From Planctomycetota bacterium (GTDB lineage Bacteria > Planctomycetota > UBA1135 > UBA2386), in NCBI GenBank assembly GCA_028281765.1, contig JANQJF010000058.1:1-64000 (forward strand): 64,000 nt of DNA, read 5' to 3'. This document shows, one piece after another, positions 52,315 to 62,745 of this stretch. The translations under genes were made by a program, and so were the position numbers. Within the stretch, counting starts at the first letter, position 1, and the number at the start of each line of letters is the position of its first letter. A model generated the notes under the pieces. That model had not been told where the DNA came from and searched no databases. It saw only the letters and a list, made by a program, of their open reading frames with translations.

Positions 52315-54405
52315 ATGACCCGACGCACGACCCTCTGCGCCTTCGCGGCGCTGTTCCTCGCGACCACACCCGACGAAGGCCAGTGGCTGCCACAGCAAGT
52401 CCTCGCGATGGACTGGGATGCGCTCCGCGCCCGCGGCATGAAGCTCTCGAAAGACGAGTTCTGGCACCCGACGAAGGGTGGCGTGCTGTCGGCGGCCGTG
52501 CAGATCAATGGTTGCACCGCCTCGTTCTGCTCGAAGGACGGCCTCGTGGTCACCAACCACCACTGCGGCTACGGCGCCGTCAACGCCCTCAGCTCTCCCG
52601 AGAGCAACTACCTCCGAGAGGGCTTCGTCGCGAAGACCAAGGACAAGGAGCTGCCCGCTCCCGGCGTGACGGTCTACGTCGTGCGCCGCATCGAGAACGT
52701 CACCGACCGCATCCTCGCCGCGCAGGCCCGCGCGCGCACGGACATCGATCGCTTCCGTATCACCGAGTCGATCAAGCGCCAGCTGATCCAAGAGGGCGAG
52801 AAGGAGCCGAACACCACGTGCAGCATCGCGGATTTCTTCGAGGGTCGGGAGTACCACATGTACTACCGCACCCAGCTCCCTGACGTGCGCCTGGTCTACG
52901 CGCCGCCGAGCGCGATCGGCGAGTTCGGCGGCGAAGTCGACAACTGGGAGTGGCCGCGCCACACCGGCGACTTCTGCTTCTTCCGCGCCTACGCCGCGCC
53001 GGACGGGTCGCCGCGCGCGTACAACGAGGAAAACGTGCCGTTCCAGCCCGAGCACTACCTCCGCGTGTCGTCGAACGGCGTCCAGGAGGGCGACCTCGCG
53101 ATGATCTTGGGCTACCCCGGCCGGACCGAGCGCTACGAGACCTCGATCGCCGTCCAAGATCGCCAGGGCTTCTACTATCCGAAGCGCCTCGACCTGTTCA
53201 CGCGCGTTATCGACGTCCTGAAGCGCGCGCGCAAGAAAGACGTGGAGACCGACCTGCGATACGCGAGCAAGCAGAAGTCGCTCGCGAACGTGCAGAAGAA
53301 CGCCGAAGGCATGGTGTGGGGCCTCGCGCGCAACGCCGTCGTCGCGCGCAAGCTGCGCGAAGAGTCCGAATTCGAGGCGTGGGTCTCGGCGAGCTCCGAA
53401 CGCCAGACCCATTACGCCGGCGTGCTCGACGATCTGAAGAGCATCGACCTCGCCGCGCGTGAGACGCAGGAGAAGGACTTGGTCGGCGGCTTGATGGGTT
53501 CGCAGTTCATCTGTCCGATCATGGCCGGCGTCATCACGATGGCCGCGAACGCCGGCCGCGACGTCACGCCGCGGCTCGCGAAGTTCCTCGGTGAGTCGCT
53601 CAACCAGGACCTCGATCTCGTGCAGAAGCCGATCATGCGAATCATGCTCGAGGAAGCGGCGCACCTTCCGGACGACCAGCGCCTCGCCGGCACCGAGTCG
53701 CTGCGCGACGCGTCGGACGTGGAGCGGATCATGGCGGACACGGAGATGTTCGACGCGAACGCGCGCCTCGCGCTCGCCAAGGGTGGCGCCGACGCGATGG
53801 CCGCGAGCACGGACCCGCTGATCGTCGTCGCACGGGGCCTGGCCGAAGAGCGCCAGAAGCGCGCGACGCGCCAGCAGGAGCGCGCCGGACGCCGCATCGC
53901 CGTTGGCACCCGCTGGATCGAAGCCCAGCAGAAGTGGCGCGGCTCGACGTTCTACCCCGACGCCAACAGCACGCTTCGCGTCTCGATCGCGAGCGTCAAG
54001 GGCTACGAGCCGCGCGACGGCGTCAGCTACACTCCGCACACGACCGTCGCCGGCATCCTCGCGAAGGAGACCGGGGCCGAGCCGTTCGCGAGCCCGAGCA
54101 AGCTGATCGAGGCGGCGCAGGATCGCTTCGACAGCCGCTACTTCGACTGGCGGATCGGCGACGTCCCGGTGTGCTTCCTGACCGATGGGGACACGACCGG
54201 CGGCAACTCCGGGTCCCCGGTCATCAACGGCAAGGGCGAACTCGTCGGCCTCAACTTCGACCGCGTGTTCGAAAACGTGTCAGGCGACTACGGCTGGAAC
54301 GCGGACCGCTCGCGCAACATCTCGGTCGACATCCGCTACGTGCTGTGGGTGCTGGAGCAGGTGCAGCCGGCCCATCACTTGCTGCGAGAGATGCAGGTGA
54401 TGTGA
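52315..54405 (+). CDS. S46 family dipeptidyl-peptidase, DPP11-like
   Basis: 696 aa, normal for S46. Short signal-like N-terminus (RTTLCAFAALFLATTP). Triad regions: TNHHCGYG (~80-87), VDNWEWPRHTGDFCFFR (Asp), and GGNSGSPVINGKGE with Ser632. The S1-pocket strand reads LVGLNFDR; an Arg here is the feature known for DPP11 (Asp/Glu at P1), where DPP7 has Gly, so acidic specificity is predicted. The enzyme would trim dipeptides from the N-termini of oligopeptides in the periplasm. The upp gene starts 15 bases after its stop, so they may share a transcript, although no functional link is known. Confidence 0.92.
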   Translation: MTRRTTLCAFAALFLATTPDEGQWLPQQVLAMDWDALRARGMKLSKDEFWHPTKGGVLSAAVQINGCTASFCSKDGLVVTNHHCGYGAVNALSSPESNYLREGFVAKTKDKELPAPGVTVYVVRRIENVTDRILAAQARARTDIDRFRITESIKRQLIQEGEKEPNTTCSIADFFEGREYHMYYRTQLPDVRLVYAPPSAIGEFGGEVDNWEWPRHTGDFCFFRAYAAPDGSPRAYNEENVPFQPEHYLRVSSNGVQEGDLAMILGYPGRTERYETSIAVQDRQGFYYPKRLDLFTRVIDVLKRARKKDVETDLRYASKQKSLANVQKNAEGMVWGLARNAVVARKLREESEFEAWVSASSERQTHYAGVLDDLKSIDLAARETQEKDLVGGLMGSQFICPIMAGVITMAANAGRDVTPRLAKFLGESLNQDLDLVQKPIMRIMLEEAAHLPDDQRLAGTESLRDASDVERIMADTEMFDANARLALAKGGADAMAASTDPLIVVARGLAEERQKRATRQQERAGRRIAVGTRWIEAQQKWRGSTFYPDANSTLRVSIASVKGYEPRDGVSYTPHTTVAGILAKETGAEPFASPSKLIEAAQDRFDSRYFDWRIGDVPVCFLTDGDTTGGNSGSPVINGKGELVGLNFDRVFENVSGDYGWNADRSRNISVDIRYVLWVLEQVQPAHHLLREMQVM

Positions 54406-54420
54406 CGCTACCATGAGGGT

Positions 54421-55197
54421 ATGGAGCGCCCCCACCACTACGGTCCCAACGTCCATCTCTGCGAGACCCCGTACCTGCTGTCGCTGCTCGCGCGGGTCGG
54501 ATCGCCGGACACCTCGACCGAATCGGTGCCGGGGCTCGTGCGCTCGGCGTACGAGTCGCTGATGCGGCTGCTGCTCAACGACGTGTTTCCGGTCGTTCAG
54601 GACCGCGTCGCGACGCGGATGATGGCGACCGAGCCGCGGGCGTTCTACGAGGGCCCGCGCTTCTGCCAGAACACGAAGCTCGTGATCTGCTCCGTGATCC
54701 GCGCCGGCATCCTGCCCTCCCAGGTCTGCTACGAGGCCGCGCTCGAAGTGCTGCCGTCGGCCAACGTCCGGATCGACTTCCTCAACCTCTCGCGTGAGAC
54801 CGACGAGAACGGTCACGTGACCGGGGTGCGCATGGACGGCTCCAAGATCGGCGGTCCGGTCCACGATGCGATCGTGGTGATCCCGGACCCGATGGGCGCG
54901 ACCGGCGGCACGCTCGCCCGCGCGACGGAGATCTACCGCGAGCTCGAAGGCGGACCACCGAAGGCCATCGTCGCCGCGAACCTCATGGTCACACCGGAGG
55001 CGATCGTCCGCCTGAAGGAGCAAGCTCCGGAGCTCCAGATCTTCGCGAGCCGACTCGACCGCGGCCTCTCGCCGGCCGAGGTCCTGAAGGCCGAACTCGG
55101 CCTCCACGCGGACCGGGAGCGCGGACTCAACGACGTCCAGTACATCGTCCCCGGCGCCGGCGGCATGGGCGAGCTGCTGACGAACTCGTGGGTCTGA
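54421..55197 (+). CDS. upp: Uracil phosphoribosyltransferase
   Basis: 258 aa, longer than the usual ~210 by an N-terminal lead and small insertions. The PRPP motif VVIPDPMGATGGTL differs slightly from the common LDPMLATGGS form. The LLNDVFPVVQDRVATRM and VICSVIRAGILPSQV strands match the fold, and the C-terminal LGLHADRERGLNDVQYIVPGAGGMGE carries the uracil-binding loop (YIVPGxGGxGD type). It makes UMP from uracil and PRPP in salvage. The ATG at 54421 lies too close to a GAGGG for it to be a normal ribosome-binding site. Confidence 0.88.
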   Translation: MERPHHYGPNVHLCETPYLLSLLARVGSPDTSTESVPGLVRSAYESLMRLLLNDVFPVVQDRVATRMMATEPRAFYEGPRFCQNTKLVICSVIRAGILPSQVCYEAALEVLPSANVRIDFLNLSRETDENGHVTGVRMDGSKIGGPVHDAIVVIPDPMGATGGTLARATEIYRELEGGPPKAIVAANLMVTPEAIVRLKEQAPELQIFASRLDRGLSPAEVLKAELGLHADRERGLNDVQYIVPGAGGMGELLTNSWV

Positions 55198-56532
<1,335 letters not shown>

Positions 56533-56551
56533 GACCGAGACGACCGGCGCT

Positions 56552-59026
56552 TCACCGCACGACCGTCTCTTCCCCGACCCGCAGTCGGATCGGCACGCGC
56601 TCGATCGCTTCTTCGCCGCGGTACAGCACCAGCGTCACCGCCTGCATCGTCGTCGTGAACGTCTCCGACCGCCCCTCGTGGAGCGGGAAACGGTGCATGC
56701 TGGTCATCGAGTTGCCGCGAATCAGATCGAGGATCATCGCCTCGCCAGCCGCGTTCTCGATCCCGACTCCATCGGCGCGTGCGGCGTCGTCGAGCTCCAC
56801 GCGCAGGTGAACCCGAGGCTCGACGACGAGGCGCAGGTTCTCGGGCGCGCCGGGCAGGACCGCCGCGAATCCATTCGGATCGTCGCGGCCGAACGAGCGA
56901 TGCACGATCGAGTCCCCATCGACGCGGAGGTAGACGTGCTCGCTCGCCAGGTTCGCGAACTCGAAACGCCCGTCGCCGTCCGTTCGCACGGAACCCGCGC
57001 GGAGCCCCTTCGTCGCGTAGCCACCCGCTTCGTGTGGCAATCGATGCGCATCGCAGAACGCGGTGACAATCACCGCGGCCTGGGGCGTGCCGTCCGGGGT
57101 CACGACCTGCCCCGCGACGCGCGCGTGCACTCCGTCCGAAGGCGCCGTCAAAACGAGGCCTTCGGTGCCGGCCGCGAACGGTCCGAGAGTCGTGCGCCGT
57201 AGGGTCGAAGGGTCGAGTACCACGAGCTCGTAGGGCCGGTCCAGCAAACCTTCGAGCGCGAACTCCCCGAACACGTTGGTATCCGTTCGATTCCACGAGC
57301 GATCGTCACCGTCCGCGAGCCAAGCCTCCACGGCGGCGAGTCGACCGCCCATGTTGCCGAACGTCATCGAACGCGCGGTCCAGACCATGAGACCTTCCCG
57401 CGGTTCACCCGACGCGTCCACGACCGTGCCGCTGATCCGCCGCGGAGCCGCACCGAGCTGCAGGTGCACGAATGTCGACTCCGAACGCTGCGCCCGTTCG
57501 ATGATGTCGTCGGCCACCCGCACCGACGCGGGCTGGTAGCCGCGCTGCATCGCGACGAGGTTGCGGTTCGTGCCGATCTCGGCCACGAGCACGGCGAACC
57601 GTCCGTGCTCGTCACACACGGCTTCGCTGTCGCAGAGAGCCACGCGCGCGTCGGCCACCGGCTGCCCCGCGGGATCCGTGACCCGACCCTGGAGACTCCC
57701 GTCCACGATCGACGGGCGACGGAGCGTGATTCGTTGCACGCCGCCACTCTTCGGCAGGGGCGCTCTCGCGGGGAGAAACCCGCTGTGGCGCACGACGATC
57801 TCGGCGCCGCGCACTCGACCGACACTCAGTGGCCGGGTGTGGCCGTCGGAACCGGATCTCCCGCCCCAGGGTACGCCCTCGGATCGATCGAGCACCCGAT
57901 CGAATCGCGTACCGAAGTCGCTCGGCAACGCGATGCGCACGTCGACTCCGTCGAGCGGTGCGCCGCGCTCGTCGACGACTTCGACCCGCAGTTCCAACTG
58001 CGCCGCCGCGACGACCACGGGTTCGATCCGGCTCGCCGGACCGACCACGCCTTCGAGCACCGTGATCCAGTTCGCGCCCGCCACGACGACGGAGGTCGTG
58101 CGACGGGGCGTCGGGGCCGAGAACCGACCGTCCTCTCCACTGACCGCGCTCGCGTCTCCGACTCGCACCTCCATCCCCGACAGCGGCCGCGCCTCGGCGT
58201 CGAGCACGACTCCGACGAAGGCGTCCGTCGCGTCGAGCGGCACGTCGATCGACGGGGTGTCGACCGGAACCGTCGTGCGATGCGCCGACACCTCTCGCTC
58301 CTGCGCAACGACCTCCCGCGGACTCGCCTGCGCGGCGGCCGACGGCCCCGCTTGCCGCGCGCCCTCGGCACCATCGCCAGACCAGAGCGACCAGCCCCCC
58401 AACGCGACGAACGGAATGGCGACGATCGACAACAAGACGTGTTTGGTTTTCATGGACACAGCGGCCGTGGACACGAGACGGAACGCTCCACCGCTCGTCA
58501 GTGGAAGCAGTGCCGCCAGCCACGCTCCGGTGCGACCCTCGCGCGCGTCGATCCGCTCGCGAAGGATGCGCTGCGCGCGGTGCAACCGTGTCTTCACGGT
58601 GCCGACCGGGATCCCCGCGCGCGCCGCGATCTTGCGCGGCGGCAGGCCCTCGAAGTAACGCATCAACACGACGGCGCGGTACCGCTGGGGCAATCGCAAC
58701 ACCTCGGCGACGATCCCCTGCTGCTGTTGCGCCCGCGCGATGAGATCCACGACGCTGCCCTCGAATTCGGGACGCGCCGCACGCCTCTCACGCTCGACTC
58801 GACGCACGGTCGTGCGACGGTCGTGCAACCACAGGTTGCGCAGCACCCGAGTCAACCAGGCCCGGAGGTTGGCTCCCGGTGGCGGCGGGCTTTCCAAAGC
58901 CGCGACGCAGGTCGACTGCGCGAGATCGTCGGCGGCATTCGGGTCCCGCACCATCTGCAGAGCCAACCTCCGCACCCATTCGGTCTGCTCGAGGATCGCG
59001 TCGGTGGTGGTCATGGAATCGGACAT
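56552..59026 (-). CDS. Transmembrane ECF sigma factor fused to Cna-B/carboxypeptidase-regulatory-like ectodomain (fusion 2)
   Basis: 824 aa. Sigma region 2 at ~14-75 (DPNAADDLAQSTCVAAL, WLTRVLRNLWLHDRRT), region 4 at 116-159 (PQRYRAVVLMRYFEGLPPRKIAARAGIPVGTVKTRLHRA in overlapping parts), a membrane segment at ~197-217, then ~600 residues of regulatory-like beta-sandwich repeats (VGVVLDAEARPLSGMEV, LQGRVTDPAGQPVADARVAL, ISGTVVDASGEPREGLMVW, VAGQVVTPDGTPQAAVIV). Met192 with MKTKH directly precedes the membrane segment. Start at 59026; a second Met four codons in is possible. It is divergent from fusion 3 across 152 bases and its closest structural match in the window. Confidence 0.88.
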   Translation of the reverse strand: MSDSMTTTDAILEQTEWVRRLALQMVRDPNAADDLAQSTCVAALESPPPPGANLRAWLTRVLRNLWLHDRRTTVRRVERERRAARPEFEGSVVDLIARAQQQQGIVAEVLRLPQRYRAVVLMRYFEGLPPRKIAARAGIPVGTVKTRLHRAQRILRERIDAREGRTGAWLAALLPLTSGGAFRLVSTAAVSMKTKHVLLSIVAIPFVALGGWSLWSGDGAEGARQAGPSAAAQASPREVVAQEREVSAHRTTVPVDTPSIDVPLDATDAFVGVVLDAEARPLSGMEVRVGDASAVSGEDGRFSAPTPRRTTSVVVAGANWITVLEGVVGPASRIEPVVVAAAQLELRVEVVDERGAPLDGVDVRIALPSDFGTRFDRVLDRSEGVPWGGRSGSDGHTRPLSVGRVRGAEIVVRHSGFLPARAPLPKSGGVQRITLRRPSIVDGSLQGRVTDPAGQPVADARVALCDSEAVCDEHGRFAVLVAEIGTNRNLVAMQRGYQPASVRVADDIIERAQRSESTFVHLQLGAAPRRISGTVVDASGEPREGLMVWTARSMTFGNMGGRLAAVEAWLADGDDRSWNRTDTNVFGEFALEGLLDRPYELVVLDPSTLRRTTLGPFAAGTEGLVLTAPSDGVHARVAGQVVTPDGTPQAAVIVTAFCDAHRLPHEAGGYATKGLRAGSVRTDGDGRFEFANLASEHVYLRVDGDSIVHRSFGRDDPNGFAAVLPGAPENLRLVVEPRVHLRVELDDAARADGVGIENAAGEAMILDLIRGNSMTSMHRFPLHEGRSETFTTTMQAVTLVLYRGEEAIERVPIRLRVGEETVVR

Positions 59027-59178
59027 GGCGACACGGGACTGACACCGCGGCGCCGATTTCGGAGTCACGAGTTTCGCAGATTCTCGCGGAGGCGACCGCC
59101 GCCCCCACCTTCCGCGCCGGGACGGATTCCTCCACAATTCCTGCGGTGAGTTCCGCGCCCCCGGCATCTCCGGTTCGA
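59027..59178. promoter_or_regulatory. Shared 152-bp region between divergent sigma-fusion genes
   Basis: This gap must hold both promoters. A GGAACTC on the minus strand (59154-59148) resembles an ECF -35 box, but no CGTC-like -10 element lies 16-17 bases downstream, so autoregulation is not shown. No obvious dyad or terminator is seen. Confidence 0.4.
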
Positions 59179-61773
59179 ATGTCCACCTTCGAAACGGACG
59201 ACACGACGGCCAAGATCCTCGAGCACGCGGATTGGGTCCGCGCCCTCGCGGGTCGACTCGTCGGGAATCGCACGGAAGCCGACGACCTCGCGCAGGAAAC
59301 CCTCGTCACAGCGCTCGATCGAAGTCCCGACCGAGTCGGCTCGTGGCGTGCGTGGCTCTCGGCCGTGCTGACCAACTGCCTGCGCCAAGGCAAGCGCGCC
59401 GCGCGACGCCGGAGCGTTCGCGAGCAGGAATGCGCGCGCTCGGATTCCTCCGGGCCAACCCTGGACGTCGTCAGTCGCCTGCAGACCCACCGCCGCGTCG
59501 TCGACGCCGTCGAACGCCTCGCCGAGCCGTATCGGTCGGCGATTTGGCTGCGCTACTACGACGACCTTCCGCCCCGCGACATCGCGACGCGACTCGACGT
59601 GTCGGTCAAGACGGTCGACTCGTGGCTGCATCGTGCGCGGCGCATGCTGCGCGACCGGCTGCGGCGGGATCTCGGCGGCGGCGACCAATGGGCCGTGGCC
59701 CTGCTTTCGCTCGCGGCCGCGAAGCCGACCGCGGCGGGCGTTTCGATCGCTTCGTGGACCACGTTGGGAGCGACTGTGATGGGAACCAAGCTCAAATTGA
59801 TCTCCGCGTGCGTGATCGCCGTGATCGGCGCGACGCTCTTCTGGCCCGAGCCGACCGAGGCCGAAACCGAGCCGCCGACGACCGCCGGCGATCCGAACAC
59901 CCATCGTGGTTCGGCGGGTGGCGGTCGCGGCGGCACAGGCGGTGGCGCGTCCGGCCGACGAACCGAGCGCTCTCGAGTCGACACGCCGAACACGGCGCGA
60001 ACGCGAGACGCGCGCGCACTCCGCGAGGTGAACGGCCTCGTTCTCGATTCGGACGGACTCCCGGTCGCACACGTCCCGCTGGAGTTCTCTCCCCGCGCGG
60101 GCGAAGCTGTAGCGGTGACGAGCGGCCCTGGCGGACGCTTCGAGGCGTCGATTCCGGATACCGTCGGCGATTTCCGAACAGCCGGCCCGAGCGGCTACGT
60201 CACCGTCATGGAAGGGACGGTGAAGCCGAACTCGAACGTGCCGCCGATCGTCGTCGTCGCACGACCTATCGACCTGGGGGGACACATCGTCAACGCGGAC
60301 GGACGCGGCATCGAAGGCGTCGCGCTCATAGGCCTGCCTCCGGACGACTTCGGCGCGCGATTCGACCAGCTGCTCGAGGGCTCGGCGCTGAACCTCGCGC
60401 GGACCAAGAGTCGCACTGACGGCACGTTCCGCCTGCCCGGCCTCCCCGCGATCACCGGAGCGTCGATCGAGATCCGGCACCCGATGTACGAAACCACGCG
60501 CATCCCGATCCCGCAGGAATCCGACGAGTCGATGTGGATAGAGCTCGCGCGCCCGGAGTCGACGACGAACCAATTCCTCGGCCGCGTCGTGCTCCCGAAC
60601 GGCGTCCCCGCAGCGGGAGCACGAGTTGGCATGGGCATGGCCACCGTCGTCACCGATGAGCGCGGCGAGTTCCGCATCGACCGCTACAGAGTCGCGGTCG
60701 ATGATCGCATCGTCGCGATCCATCCCGGTTACCTGCCGGCCAAGCTCGCGCGTGCGGAAGGGTCGCGTCCGTGGCCCGACTACATCGAGCTGCGCCTCGC
60801 GGGCACCGCATTGTCGATTCGAGGAAGAATCCTCGACGCCGAGGGCCAGCCGCGCGAAGGCGTCGACGTCTGGATCGCCGACCCGACGCTCCTCGGTGTC
60901 GTCCACGGCCTGCCCGTACAGGTGGAGAACGTCTCCGCGGGCGCCCGCATCGCAGGAGCCTCGCGCAGCGGCTCGGCGTCGAACTTCCTCCGAGCCGATC
61001 TCGGGACGTCCGATCTGACGTTGCCGCAGGACGCGCCGACGGCGTGCTGGTCCTGGGTGACCACGGACGAACACGGCGCGTTCACGCTCGAGGGCCTCGA
61101 CGACAGGAGTTATCGAATCCGCATTCTGGATCGGGAGACTCTGCAGTCTGTGACCTCGAACACGATCCAGGCCGGCTCTGCGGGAATCGAGATCACGCTG
61201 CCTGACGACGGCATGATCGACGAGGTCCGCGGCCGCGTGCTCTCGCTCGGCGGCGCGCCACTCGCCGGCATCGAACTGCAGCTCCTGCGCAAGAGCTTCG
61301 AGTCCATCCTGCGGCGTCCCGGATCGAAGTTCGACTTCGGCATGTTCTCGCAGGGCGCGCGGACCCGCAGTGACGACGAGGGGCGCTTCACGTTGCGACG
61401 AGTCCCGGAGGAAGGCGTATTCGTCTCCATGAACGGCGACTCGATCCTCGAGCACGCGCACCACGTCGGACCCGAAGCACGCGACAGCGAGATCGAAATC
61501 CGCGTGCCGGCTCGCTGCCACCTCCGCGTGGAGAACGCCGCCGACGCGGATGCGGTGCGCGTTCTCGACGCCGAGGGACAGCCGCTGGACGTGATCGTGC
61601 AGAGCGGCCACGGGATCAACGCCTACCTCCACATGCGAGTCTCCGACGGCCGGACCGGGGTGTTCTCCGTGAGCGAGCGCGCGCAGACTCTGGTGTTCTT
61701 GCGCGAGGGCGAAGAAGTCGCCCGGAAGCCGCTGGCCCTGCGCGCGGGAGACACGACCGTCGTGCAGCGCTAG
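59179..61773 (+). CDS. Transmembrane ECF sigma factor fused to Cna-B/carboxypeptidase-regulatory-like ectodomain (fusion 3)
   Basis: 864 aa. Sigma region 2 at ~18-75 (NRTEADDLAQETLVTAL), region 4 at 113-160 (EPYRSAIWLRYYDDLPPRDIATRLDVSVKTVDSWLHRARRML in overlapping parts), membrane segment at ~206-222 (LISACVIAVIGATLFW), a Gly/Arg/Thr-rich linker, then ~640 residues of regulatory-like repeats (VNGLVLDSDGLPVAHVPLEF, LGGHIVNADGRGIEGVALIG, IRGRILDAEGQPREGVDVW, VRGRVLSLGGAPLAGIELQ). Met201 (MGTKLK) directly precedes the membrane segment and has GGGAG eight bases upstream (near 59766), a plausible internal start. It faces fusion 2 divergently; the two probably arose by duplication. Confidence 0.88.
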   Translation: MSTFETDDTTAKILEHADWVRALAGRLVGNRTEADDLAQETLVTALDRSPDRVGSWRAWLSAVLTNCLRQGKRAARRRSVREQECARSDSSGPTLDVVSRLQTHRRVVDAVERLAEPYRSAIWLRYYDDLPPRDIATRLDVSVKTVDSWLHRARRMLRDRLRRDLGGGDQWAVALLSLAAAKPTAAGVSIASWTTLGATVMGTKLKLISACVIAVIGATLFWPEPTEAETEPPTTAGDPNTHRGSAGGGRGGTGGGASGRRTERSRVDTPNTARTRDARALREVNGLVLDSDGLPVAHVPLEFSPRAGEAVAVTSGPGGRFEASIPDTVGDFRTAGPSGYVTVMEGTVKPNSNVPPIVVVARPIDLGGHIVNADGRGIEGVALIGLPPDDFGARFDQLLEGSALNLARTKSRTDGTFRLPGLPAITGASIEIRHPMYETTRIPIPQESDESMWIELARPESTTNQFLGRVVLPNGVPAAGARVGMGMATVVTDERGEFRIDRYRVAVDDRIVAIHPGYLPAKLARAEGSRPWPDYIELRLAGTALSIRGRILDAEGQPREGVDVWIADPTLLGVVHGLPVQVENVSAGARIAGASRSGSASNFLRADLGTSDLTLPQDAPTACWSWVTTDEHGAFTLEGLDDRSYRIRILDRETLQSVTSNTIQAGSAGIEITLPDDGMIDEVRGRVLSLGGAPLAGIELQLLRKSFESILRRPGSKFDFGMFSQGARTRSDDEGRFTLRRVPEEGVFVSMNGDSILEHAHHVGPEARDSEIEIRVPARCHLRVENAADADAVRVLDAEGQPLDVIVQSGHGINAYLHMRVSDGRTGVFSVSERAQTLVFLREGEEVARKPLALRAGDTTVVQR

Positions 61774-61812
61774 TGGGCTAGCAGCCGGCCCCGACCACGC
61801 TACACTCGCGGC

Positions 61813-62727
61813 ATGCTGCTTCGCCGGTTGTTCCTGATCCTCGCCGCCGCGGCGCCCGCGCAAGCGCAGGACGAGTCCCCGCTCGCAGGGCTGCTCGACG
61901 CGGCGATCGCACGCGCCGAGACCAAGCTCCAAGCGGACCTCGACATCTGGCAGGATCATTCGACCTGGGAAACCGCGTGGCGCGTGCGCACCGAACACTA
62001 CGAGGTGCGACGCGTCGGCAGCTACGTCCAGGCCAAGGGAACCGCGGACACGCTCGAGCGCGCGCTCGCGAGGTTCGAAACCACGCTCGGCGTCTCCCTT
62101 CCCGCGAACACCGAGCGCATGAAGGTCTTCGTGCTGCCGAGCGAAGCCGCGTATCGACAGTTCGGGGACGACCACGGCGAGGAGCACTCGTCGTTCTACG
62201 GCAGCTTCTACGCGAACAATCACCCGGAGCAGCCCGTCGCGATGGTCCACGACTCCAACTGGGGCCGTCAGTACCTGATCCACAGCGCGTGCCATCAGTT
62301 CCTCGCCAAGGCGTTTCCCGGTCGAACACCTCCGGTGTGCGTCGACGAGGGTCTGGCGGCGTACTTCTCGATGTGCGACTCGATGAACTTCGGCTGGGCC
62401 CGCTCCCAGTTCGAGTCGTGGCGCGGGGACGACGACGCGTTCATCCCCCTTCGCCGACTCCTGAGCGATCCGATCGCGAGGTACGCCGACAACCCGATCC
62501 GCCGAATGCTCGAGCTCGGCATCCTGTTCTGGTACTTGTTCGAGTACCGCGACGACACGCGCAACCGGGACGCTGGCGAATCCTCGCCGTTCCGCGAGTA
62601 TCTGCTGCTGCACCTCCGCGGACAGGATCCGTCACGGCACGAGCTGCACTGGCTGGTCAGCGGTGGAGAAGACCGCGACGACCTCGAGAACGAGCTGCGC
62701 ACCGAGGAACTGCGACTCCGTCGTTAG
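61813..62727 (+). CDS. Exported gluzincin-like (DUF1570-type) protein with degenerate active site
   Basis: 304 aa. Signal peptide 1-~19 (LFLILAAAAPAQAQ). The layout is that of peptidase MA-like/DUF1570 proteins: a beta domain with the TEHYEVRR strand, then IHSACHQFLAKAF and PPVCVDEGLAAYFS. In active relatives the first motif is HExxH; here it reads HSACH (157-161), with Ser in place of the catalytic Glu, while both His and the downstream Glu of DEGLAAYF remain. Metal binding may persist without normal peptidase activity. It follows fusion 3 by 39 bases and converges on the TPR gene with 18 bases between. Confidence 0.78.
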   Translation: MLLRRLFLILAAAAPAQAQDESPLAGLLDAAIARAETKLQADLDIWQDHSTWETAWRVRTEHYEVRRVGSYVQAKGTADTLERALARFETTLGVSLPANTERMKVFVLPSEAAYRQFGDDHGEEHSSFYGSFYANNHPEQPVAMVHDSNWGRQYLIHSACHQFLAKAFPGRTPPVCVDEGLAAYFSMCDSMNFGWARSQFESWRGDDDAFIPLRRLLSDPIARYADNPIRRMLELGILFWYLFEYRDDTRNRDAGESSPFREYLLLHLRGQDPSRHELHWLVSGGEDRDDLENELRTEELRLRR

Positions 62728-62745
62728 TACGGCAGCAGCGAGGCC

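Noticed and set aside
59148-59154. ECF-type GGAAC promoter for autoregulation of fusion 2
   Set aside because: No matching -10 element at 16-17 bases. One five-base match in 152 bases is expected by chance.
59065-62613. A 1182-codon minus-strand open frame opposite sigma-fusion 3
   Set aside because: Same reasons: no recognisable domain, low-complexity composition, and it is the mirror of a strongly supported gene.
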